A stretch of 7,597 bases of DNA, taken from an uncultured euryarchaeote. Its GTDB lineage: Archaea > Thermoplasmatota > Poseidoniia > Poseidoniales > Poseidoniaceae. The DNA is taken from positions 1-7,597 of the forward strand of contig CALGEM010000164.1 in assembly GCA_937881505.1 (NCBI GenBank), read 5' to 3'. How positions within the stretch are numbered: the first letter of the stretch is position 1; every line of letters starts with the position of its first letter. Positions 1 to 5,242 of this stretch are shown here, one piece after another. A model generated the notes under the pieces. That model was not told the origin of the DNA, ran no database searches, and was given only the letters and a program-made list of their open reading frames with translations. Both the position numbers and the translations under genes were made by a program.

Positions 1-762
1 TCCAACGATGAGTTTCTTGCCGTGTGATGGCGTAAATCTTGCTCCCCAAGCATTAACAAAAATCCATCTGGCTCCGAAATATAATACAATCCACACCAAA
101 ATACCGGTAAGGACCCATGGAATACTATTGAACAAATCTGCAACCCATGGTTCACGAACTCCGCACACGAGGTCTCCATGACTGTCCAATTTGCAGTAAT
201 CTGCTCTATTTTTCCCGTATAATTCTAAGAAGATGTTGATAGAAAACACCGAGATGAACCAAATGTGTGCGAGGTAAACGGCACCTGCTGCTGCGAACCA
301 TGGGTCTTCCACGGGGCGCTTCTCACGACCGCCAAGGAACGGAGGCAAGGCGAGGATGCCAACGGGAATACCAGTAAGGGCAGCACCCCACCAAGCGGCG
401 TTCCAAGGGAACATGGGTTGGCCAACGATGTCGCCAATGAAGCCTGTGGGTACCACGAACTGAGGCAGGTATTCTCCCCAGCGAAGGTAACCGTAGGAGA
501 ACAGCACGTACCAGTCGGGGAACACGAACCCTGCTTGGGCGTAGGGGTCGGCTGCACCGTGAAGAGGTGGTGGAATCAACCAGGCGTAGAAGAGGAGAAT
601 GGAGAGCATCGAGGCGAAAATAATGCTGTCACGCAACACCTCATGCGGCCAAAAGCCATGACCGGTGCGGGTTCGCTTTCGCTTTTCCTCAGCTTCCTGC
701 AACTGCGCTTTCTCCTCCATGTACATGGAGGCAACTCGTCCGAAATTGTCAATCAGTCCCAT
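1..762 (-). CDS. Cytochrome b C-terminal half (PetD/subunit IV-like), truncated by the window edge
   Basis: This gene encodes the C-terminal part of a split cytochrome b, which helps form the quinol-oxidising (Qo) site of a membrane bc/b6f-type complex. The frame is open for 254 codons and continues past position 1, so the 3' end is missing. Residues 11-33 are charged and helical. F37-W38-P39 followed by EVLRD (41-45) matches the entry to helix E. Membrane segments lie near 46-63, 116-140, 155-180 and 212-234. P82-D83-W84-Y85 stands where the Qo motif PEWY normally is. Subunit IV usually has three helices and about 160 residues; this one has a fourth helix, as in bc1 cytochrome b, and a loop with C190 and C200. 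The start is set by GGAGGG seven bases upstream of the ATG, 15 nt after the cytochrome b N-terminal gene. The last 80 or so codons are AT-rich (AGA, TTA). Family assignment is firm; the role of the extra C-terminal part is unknown. Confidence 0.88.
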   Translation of the reverse strand, partial: MGLIDNFGRVASMYMEEKAQLQEAEEKRKRTRTGHGFWPHEVLRDSIIFASMLSILLFYAWLIPPPLHGAADPYAQAGFVFPDWYVLFSYGYLRWGEYLPQFVVPTGFIGDIVGQPMFPWNAAWWGAALTGIPVGILALPPFLGGREKRPVEDPWFAAAGAVYLAHIWFISVFSINIFLELYGKNRADYCKLDSHGDLVCGVREPWVADLFNSIPWVLTGILVWIVLYFGARWIFVNAWGARFTPSHGKKLIVG

Positions 763-777
763 TTTTCTCCCTCCGTA

Positions 778-1644
778 TCAATGCGGCTCCGCAATGCCTT
801 GTACCCAAACGATGAACAAGTGAATGATGATGAGCGTGGTGACGATAACGGGGAGAATGAACACGTGGATGAAGTACATCCGAGTGACCGTCAGGGGCGT
901 CAGTTCCGAACCCGAGAAGAGCAAGGTGGCGATGTATTTTCCAACCAAGGGGCTTGAGTTGGCCAGGTTGATGCCGATGATGGCCGCACCGTAAGCAAGG
1001 CTGTCCCACGGCAAAAGATAGCCGGAGTAGCCGAAGACGATGGTCAGCGCCATGAGCGCAACCCCGATGAGCCAGTTCAACTCACGTGGGTTTCGGTATG
1101 CACCGGTGAAGTAGACGCGGCACATGTGCAAGAAAACGCTGGCCACCATGAAGTGCGTCGTCCAGTGGTGGACGGCACGCAAAATGTAGCCGAAGGGCAA
1201 CTCGGTCATGATGTACTGCATGCTGGCGTAGGCAGGGGAAGGGTCGCCTTCACCGCCGGGCACGTAGTAAATACCAAGCACGGTTCCCGTGATAACGAGA
1301 ATGATGAACGAGAGGAAGGAAATACCACCCAAACAGTACAGAGGATACCAGTACCAGATGATGCGGAGTTTGTATTTCTCAGCGTGAGTCAACGGCATCT
1401 GACGGTGCATGTTGTAGTAGGCGCCCTTGGACATGTTCCAGTAATCCTGAAGGCGGAAACGGGTGTCAAGCCACGAGAACACCCAGAGGAAGGACCGTTC
1501 AGCAACGCCCATCTTTCCGGATGATTCGACCGCTCGCAAAATATCTCTGCGAGGCATTTCTTCGTTCTCCTTGCGCAGCGTAAACGCCACGAGCAGCACG
1601 AGGAAGGCGATGAAAAACCACAGAATCCAGAACATCGTCGTCAT
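778..1644 (-). CDS. Cytochrome b N-terminal half (cytochrome b6-like, dihaem)
   Basis: This is the dihaem core subunit of a quinol:acceptor oxidoreductase in the cytoplasmic membrane, 288 residues long. It moves electrons between the two quinone sites. Haem ligands are clear: H159 and H173 in helix B (13 residues between them) and H260 and H275 in helix D (14 between, the b6/b6f spacing). Other cytochrome b landmarks are RNPRELNW (184-191), the GYSGYLLPWD stretch (205-214) and QGI near the end. C104 in YCLGG aligns, from memory, with the Cys that binds haem ci in cytochrome b6 and in Bacillus QcrB. The conserved part begins near residue 50. Ahead of it lies an extra membrane helix (4-22) and a charged linker. 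GAGGTG five bases upstream supports the ATG chosen, though an ATG at codon 4 is possible. It starts 9 nt after the Rieske stop. Family call is very secure; covalent haem ci is inference. Confidence 0.95.
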   Translation of the reverse strand: MTTMFWILWFFIAFLVLLVAFTLRKENEEMPRRDILRAVESSGKMGVAERSFLWVFSWLDTRFRLQDYWNMSKGAYYNMHRQMPLTHAEKYKLRIIWYWYPLYCLGGISFLSFIILVITGTVLGIYYVPGGEGDPSPAYASMQYIMTELPFGYILRAVHHWTTHFMVASVFLHMCRVYFTGAYRNPRELNWLIGVALMALTIVFGYSGYLLPWDSLAYGAAIIGINLANSSPLVGKYIATLLFSGSELTPLTVTRMYFIHVFILPVIVTTLIIIHLFIVWVQGIAEPH

Positions 1645-1653
1645 GTCAACACC

Positions 1654-2499
1654 TCAATCACAGTATGTGTACCAGTCCACATAGTCAGGCAAGCCTTCGA
1701 TGACGCCGCCGTTGAGTTGAATCGGGATGATGGGCAAGCCCACCGGAGCAGGTCCACCTGCTCGGCGAATGCCCGCGTAGTTGAACGTAGCACCGTTTGA
1801 GCGGTTGCGGTTGGTGTTCATCTCAAGCGCCGTAGGGTCAAAGCGAGAAGAGTGACAGATGCAGAACATCTTGGTGCCACCGTCGTCGCCACCACCGGGC
1901 GTCCACGAGTCTTCGGTGAAGGAGTTGGACACCAGTTGCCATCCGGGGATGCAGCAAAGGTGCGTACAGCGACCAAAGACCATGACGAGGTCGTCAGAGG
2001 GCATCAATCGTGGGTCGGCTTCAGCCAAATCTTCGAAGTGGCCGACGTACTTGCCGGTTTCATCGTAGCCTTCCATGAATTGGAAGCGAGCCTTTCCGTT
2101 TGATTCGGGGGTTCCGGCATACTTAGAGTGAGTGACATAATTCACGACCACGGGCACGCCGTTCCAAACGCCAGCTGCACCGGCGGTCCCGGTTGCTGAA
2201 CTGGCGGCTTCAGCCTCGAAGTCGGCTTTGGTCATGGGTTGCAGGTGCTTGGCACCGTACCAGGCCTCGTCTTCACGGCCCTTTGCCCAGAACTGCACGG
2301 CCAAATCGCCGCCACCGCCTCCACCAGGCGGTAGGAGAATGGCGGCGAAACCGAGCATGCCAAGCGATGCGGTTAGGACACCGGCAGCGGTGTTGAAACC
2401 GTAGCGAAGGAATTGACGGCGGTTGATGGAGGTCGTCGAAACTCCGATGGCGTCCTCGCCGTCGGAAGGTGCGGGTTTGAGTTCGTATTCACGTGCCAT
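1654..2499 (-). CDS. Rieske [2Fe-2S] iron-sulfur protein of the quinol oxidoreductase
   Basis: The Rieske subunit takes the first electron from quinol at the Qo site and passes it to a c-type cytochrome or copper protein outside the membrane. It has 281 residues. R27-R28-Q-F-L followed by a hydrophobic helix (34-57) is a Tat-type signal anchor. Six glycines (59-64) form the likely hinge, recalling the Gly-rich hinge of b6f Rieske proteins rather than that of bc1. Cluster box 1 is C178-T-H180-L-C-C183 and box 2 is C213-I-C215-H216. Predicted ligands are C178, H180, C213 and H216, with a C183-C215 disulfide. The usual Gly in CTHLGC is C182, and the usual CPCHGS reads CICHSS. About 29 residues separate the boxes. 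A segment rich in Ala, Thr and Gly lies at 95-112. The start follows GGTGATG, which overlaps the stop of the gene 6 nt upstream. The family call is secure. Confidence 0.95.
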   Translation of the reverse strand: MAREYELKPAPSDGEDAIGVSTTSINRRQFLRYGFNTAAGVLTASLGMLGFAAILLPPGGGGGGDLAVQFWAKGREDEAWYGAKHLQPMTKADFEAEAASSATGTAGAAGVWNGVPVVVNYVTHSKYAGTPESNGKARFQFMEGYDETGKYVGHFEDLAEADPRLMPSDDLVMVFGRCTHLCCIPGWQLVSNSFTEDSWTPGGGDDGGTKMFCICHSSRFDPTALEMNTNRNRSNGATFNYAGIRRAGGPAPVGLPIIPIQLNGGVIEGLPDYVDWYTYCD

Positions 2500-2505
2500 G
2501 TTGCA

Positions 2506-2952
2506 TCACCACTTGTACTCCCGCCAGTCTTTCTGGTGTTCTGGAATGAATTTGTTTTGAGCGTGCTTGACGATGATGGTGTCGGGAAGGATGTACTTCA
2601 GGTAGATGATACCGATCATAATCAGGGTGGTCATCGTCATCGCCAGATGGAACGAGAGTTGTTGTTGGTCCCAGCCATTGGCCAAGCCGTAAATCATGGA
2701 GAAGCTCCAGTAGCAAATCCAAAACAAGCCCCATGCGAGGAAAAACATGGTGAGATAGGAAGCACCAGACGGCGCCAAGGAAGCACTGACGATGGTCCCT
2801 GGCTCTGCGATATTGAACACCCCGTGGTCAATCGCGCTCGACATCTCCTCTTCGGTCAGCTCTGCGCCTTCAAGGGCCGTGCGAGCGTCGTCAACGCTGA
2901 TGCTACCATCGGCAACACCTCTGAGCAAGGTTGTGATTGTGTCGTCCATCAT
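2506..2952 (-). CDS. Small two-helix membrane protein in the bc-complex operon, function unknown
   Basis: I do not recognise a named family for this 148-residue protein. Residues 1-45 are acidic and probably helical, with a pattern (LLRGVADGSISVDDARTAL) like short helix-turn-helix modules that follow 'gel/ges-I-s-x-eeA'. Two membrane segments follow, about 66-90 and 101-121, and then a basic and aromatic C-terminus ending EYKW. It overlaps the preceding gene by 4 nt (ATGA) and the Rieske gene begins 6 nt after its stop, so it is translated between two components of the same complex and is probably an accessory or structural subunit or assembly factor. GAGGTGATC lies directly before two tandem ATGs. 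The first gives the ATGA overlap; the second, at 2949, has the more usual spacing. Its reality is well supported by operon position and RBS; its role is inference. Confidence 0.85.
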   Translation of the reverse strand: MMDDTITTLLRGVADGSISVDDARTALEGAELTEEEMSSAIDHGVFNIAEPGTIVSASLAPSGASYLTMFFLAWGLFWICYWSFSMIYGLANGWDQQQLSFHLAMTMTTLIMIGIIYLKYILPDTIIVKHAQNKFIPEHQKDWREYKW

Positions 2953-3794
2953 TGATCACCTCGGCGCATGAGTTTGTATCGCAAGCGGAGTTGATTGCTG
3001 CGACCTTTGTAGGAAGTTGAGAAACCGTAGCGGAGGAGTAAGCCGGCGAAGATAACCACGCCGATGACCGCCCCGAAACCAAGGAGGCCAAGCCAGTGGG
3101 CTCGGAGTTTTGCCCCCATGTGGTGCAGGTCAACACCGTGGTGTGCAGGCTCAGGAGGACTGACGTTTCCATCTCCGGCAAACAAGGTGCGGGTACCCAT
3201 GGCGGCCGAGGCTTCATCGCCTTCATTCAACGCAAAGTTGAGTTGATTCCAACGGTCTTCAACACCGGGAACTTGGTCGCCGTTGACTGAATTTCCGACA
3301 ATCCAAAAGTTGACCGTTCCGGCTCCAGCATCGGCGGGAGCGGTCCAATCAAAGACCCAAGCACGGTCTTCAGTGGCCGAGGATGCCTCGGTGTGCGTGA
3401 GGGTTTGTTCGTCAACGGTTCCGTCGATTTCCCAATTCTGCGCCATATCGCTGGAGAGGGTGCCAAGTGAAACACGCATAGAGAAGCCTGCGGTGTAGGT
3501 GCCGGTGGCTGGAGGTCCGCCAATCAATTGGAGGTGGAGCGTGTATGTTTCGCCTGCAATGTAGGCAAACGGAACATCGTCAAGGATGACTTGGACGGCG
3601 TTATCCGCAACCTCGTTGTGGCAAAGACAACCCGATTTCGCCACGTCGTCAATGTCAACCTGTCCGGTGGAGCCCTGATGGGATTGTGGGCCACCAATGC
3701 CACCGTGGTAGGATGATGCGAGGGCAGGAAGAAGGAGCAAAATCCCGACCAAGGTGAGCAGCACGGTGCGGGACGTGAGAGAAGTTTTGTGCAT
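2949..3794 (-). CDS. Exported, C-terminally anchored beta-rich protein with CxCH motif; candidate cytochrome f/c1 stand-in
   Basis: This is the first gene of the operon (281 residues). Residues 9-27 form a signal peptide ending LPALASS. C56-L-C58-H59 follows, then a region with alternating beta-strand character (66-190), including repeated T-Y-T and WTAP elements. This resembles, from memory, bacterial exported domains that start with a C-x-C-H motif and continue as a beta sandwich (reeler-like or 'choice-of-anchor V'). A His cluster (H219, H220, H224, H225, H233) precedes one membrane helix (233-254) and a basic cytoplasmic tail. Cytochrome f has the same layout: signal peptide, N-terminal haem site, beta sandwich, C-terminal anchor and short tail. 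However, it uses CxxCH, and CxCH is not an established haem c motif. Homology to cytochrome f is not claimed. GGGTGAGG lies just upstream of the ATG. The gene overlaps the next by ATGA. It is real with high confidence; electron transfer is inference from context. Confidence 0.87.
   Translation of the reverse strand: MHKTSLTSRTVLLTLVGILLLLPALASSYHGGIGGPQSHQGSTGQVDIDDVAKSGCLCHNEVADNAVQVILDDVPFAYIAGETYTLHLQLIGGPPATGTYTAGFSMRVSLGTLSSDMAQNWEIDGTVDEQTLTHTEASSATEDRAWVFDWTAPADAGAGTVNFWIVGNSVNGDQVPGVEDRWNQLNFALNEGDEASAAMGTRTLFAGDGNVSPPEPAHHGVDLHHMGAKLRAHWLGLLGFGAVIGVVIFAGLLLRYGFSTSYKGRSNQLRLRYKLMRRGDQ
2950..2961 (-). promoter_or_regulatory. Ribosome binding site embedded in the end of the upstream gene
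   Basis: The minus strand reads GAGGTGATC followed by A and two tandem ATGs. The site lies inside the last codons of the CxCH protein gene, whose TGA stop overlaps the first ATG. This is the strongest match to the archaeal anti-Shine-Dalgarno in the window and implies translational coupling. Confidence 0.6.
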
Positions 3795-3796
3795 GG

Positions 3797-3804
3797 CCTC
3801 ACCC
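3797..3804 (-). promoter_or_regulatory. Ribosome binding site of the operon's first gene
   Basis: GGGTGAGG on the minus strand lies two bases before the ATG at 3794, with the GGTG core five bases away. This matches the spacing seen at the other operon genes and supports that start. Confidence 0.6.
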
Positions 3805-3831
3805 TTATGGTTGAACCGACCTGTAAGGACT

Positions 3832-3839
3832 CCTTAAAC
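3832..3839 (-). promoter_or_regulatory. Possible TATA box for the quinol oxidoreductase operon
   Basis: On the minus strand this reads GTTTAAGG. A start site about 25 nt downstream would fall near 3810, giving a leader of roughly 16 nt that contains the GGGTGAGG ribosome site at 3797-3804. The spacing suits an archaeal promoter, but the box is a weak match and no initiator element is obvious. Confidence 0.35.
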
Positions 3840-3974
3840 ATTGCCAGCAAATCACCACTTTAGGTGCGGCGCAGTGTTGCGTTTTTTGAGAGATTTTTAG
3901 CCCCCTATCTATCAGTGAGATTCCCTGCCGGATTTTTCTCAGAAGAGTTCTTCAAATCCCGCACCTCCGGTTGC

Positions 3975-4283
3975 ATGAGAGCCATGGGGAATTACACCTT
4001 CGACAACACCTACAACCTCTCTGACGAACAACTCCAGCAACTGGACGAGGCGGAGGAGTTGATGCTAAAGGGCTCTTTGGGAGCTGCCGAAACCATGCTT
4101 CTTGCCATGCTTGAAGCCGACGAAACCTGCATCCCAGTCTTGTCCAATTTGGGCCACCTCTACGGTCGCCACCTCTCCGAATTCAAAACCGCCGTCGAAT
4201 ACTATGACCGTGTGTTGGCCCTTGAACCCGACAATGCATGGGCTCGTGATGCGCGACGACGCTACCTTCGCTACCTGGACTGA
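3975..4283 (+). CDS. Small TPR-like repeat protein
   Basis: A short soluble helical protein of about 102 residues. After an N-terminal stretch with D-N-T-Y-N-L, two helix-turn-helix units typical of tetratricopeptide repeats are visible: one from about residue 15 to 44 (DEAEELMLKG, then AAETMLLAMLEAD) and one from about 48 to 82 (VLSNLGHLYG, then AVEYYDRVLALEPDN). The LEPDNAWA end is a classic TPR consensus, and a basic helix (RDARRRYLRYL) follows. TPRs bind other proteins, but the partner cannot be read from sequence. The start is uncertain: ATG at 3975 and ATG at 3984 are both in frame and neither has a clear ribosome site, so the mRNA may be leaderless. The FtsZ-like gene begins 17 nt downstream on the same strand, which suggests co-transcription and perhaps a shared role. 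Confidence 0.8.
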   Translation: MRAMGNYTFDNTYNLSDEQLQQLDEAEELMLKGSLGAAETMLLAMLEADETCIPVLSNLGHLYGRHLSEFKTAVEYYDRVLALEPDNAWARDARRRYLRYLD

Positions 4284-4300
4284 AACGAACACCAAAGTTC

Positions 4301-5242
4301 ATGGAGATGCCACGCACCGTGGCCGTCATGGACCCCTCCAACATTCTCCTTGCTGGAGTGGGTGGCATCGGCTGTGCTTGGGCCAGGCAAGCCCATACAA
4401 AATGCGAGGGGAGCGCCCATTTGGTGCTCATCGACGCCGATGATGGGAGTTTCAAAACCGGTGATGACATCCACGTGCTCCGGCTTGGCCACGCCCTCGA
4501 CAGTGTCGGTTGCGCAGCGCTTCCTCCGCTGGCTGAGCAGCGTATGCGTGGTCTCAGCACGCTGACCAATCAGTTGCTCCAAACCACCGAACTCGTCATC
4601 CTTCTCACGGGACTCGGCGGCGGCGTAGGTACAGGAGCCGCTCATGAATTTGCCCGCCAGGCAAGGCAGTCCGGGGCAGTGGTCTTGGCGGTGGCTGGCC
4701 TCCCGTTTGAAAGTCAACCCACGAGAATGGAAATCGCTCAGGAAGGGCTGGAACGACTGGAAAAAACTGCCCATGTTACGGTCCGTCTATCCCTTGACCG
4801 TTTGGCTCGTCAAGCGAGGGAAAAGGGACAACTTTGGCAGATGGGAGCAGAATGGATTGAGGATTTGGTCGACGGTCTGGTTCGCACATTGATGCGCATG
4901 GGCCTCCTCAACCTCGACCTGATGGACTTGAGGGCCGTCGTTAACCAGACCGGCGAGGCGACCCTCTTGGTCGGTGTCGGGCGCCCCGATGATCCAAAAG
5001 GCATTTTGGAAGCCGCCCTCAAAGCACCGCTCGCTGCTATTGATGTGGGTGGTGCCAAAGGATGCTTGATTCAGGTGGAGGGTGGCCTCGGCATGACCAT
5101 CGGCCAAGTCAACGCCGTAGCCAACCTGTTCACCAGTGCCCTCGATAACGATGCGCAAGTGATTCTTGGCGCTCGAGTAAGTGAAGACTTGCACGACACC
5201 ATTCGGGTGGTGACACTGCTCTCTGGAATTCGGCCAAGTTAA
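4301..5242 (+). CDS. Divergent FtsZ-like GTPase (tubulin superfamily)
   Basis: This 313-residue cytoplasmic protein spans a whole FtsZ-type fold. The nucleotide loop T1 is GVGGIG (19-24), the tubulin signature is G106-G-G-V-G-T-G112 (usual GGGTGTG) and the T7 synergy loop is N204-L-D206-L-M-D209, matching the NxDxxD used for GTP hydrolysis across the polymer interface. The E137/R142 region after LPF also fits FtsZ, as do GAKGCLI (251-257) and the C-terminal strands. Odd points: the guanine-contacting Asn after T1 is C25, the Asn of the NDRL element is replaced (SLDRL, 164-168), and T3 reads LIDAD. The protein ends at the fold, with no FtsZ tail or C-terminal binding peptide. ATGs at 4301, 4307 and 4328 are all possible; no clear ribosome site decides. 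It follows the TPR-like gene by 17 nt. Superfamily membership is secure; a cell-division role, as against CetZ-like shape control, is open. Confidence 0.87.
   Translation: MEMPRTVAVMDPSNILLAGVGGIGCAWARQAHTKCEGSAHLVLIDADDGSFKTGDDIHVLRLGHALDSVGCAALPPLAEQRMRGLSTLTNQLLQTTELVILLTGLGGGVGTGAAHEFARQARQSGAVVLAVAGLPFESQPTRMEIAQEGLERLEKTAHVTVRLSLDRLARQAREKGQLWQMGAEWIEDLVDGLVRTLMRMGLLNLDLMDLRAVVNQTGEATLLVGVGRPDDPKGILEAALKAPLAAIDVGGAKGCLIQVEGGLGMTIGQVNAVANLFTSALDNDAQVILGARVSEDLHDTIRVVTLLSGIRPS
5239..5242. other. Shared TTAA: overlapping convergent stop codons
   Basis: The plus-strand FtsZ-like gene ends in TAA at 5240-5242 and the minus-strand membrane protein gene ends in TAA read from 5241 to 5239. The palindrome TTAA serves both, so no intergenic terminator exists here and each transcript must run into the other gene's coding region. 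Confidence 0.9.

Larger units (their letters stand above)
3795..3974. other. Divergent intergenic region with promoters for both flanking operons
   Basis: About 180 nt separate the start of the minus-strand respiratory operon from the plus-strand TPR-like gene. The middle holds T-runs (3881-3886 and 3893-3897) and other AT-rich stretches. TTTTTAG near 3893 could be a TATA-like element for the plus strand, but I could not place a convincing start site. The reading frame of the TPR-like gene extends upstream to a GTG at 3864, but its translation there is rich in Phe, Arg and Ser and looks non-coding. Confidence 0.45.

Noticed and set aside
265..957. Long plus-strand open frame of 230 codons opposite the cytochrome b genes
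   Set aside because: It spans the antisense of two clear cytochrome b genes, and its translation is polar and low-complexity with no recognisable motif. High GC produces such antisense frames.
2413..2955. Plus-strand open frame of 180 codons opposite the Rieske and two-helix genes
   Set aside because: It is antisense to genes with ribosome sites and membrane or cluster motifs; its own product has none.
3618..3629. CLCH as a classical haem c site
   Set aside because: Haem c attachment normally needs CxxCH; here only one residue separates the Cys residues. I kept it as a candidate redox or metal motif, not as a haem call.
3881..3900. T-runs as a transcription terminator
   Set aside because: They lie between the starts of two divergent genes, where no transcript is expected to end, so they more likely belong to promoter AT-rich sequence.
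3864..3974. GTG at 3864 as the start of the TPR-like gene
   Set aside because: The added 37 residues are Phe/Ser/Arg-rich without TPR character and would cover the likely promoter.
4271..4774. Minus-strand open frame of 167 codons opposite the FtsZ-like gene
   Set aside because: The plus strand encodes a full tubulin-superfamily protein here, and the antisense product shows no domain.
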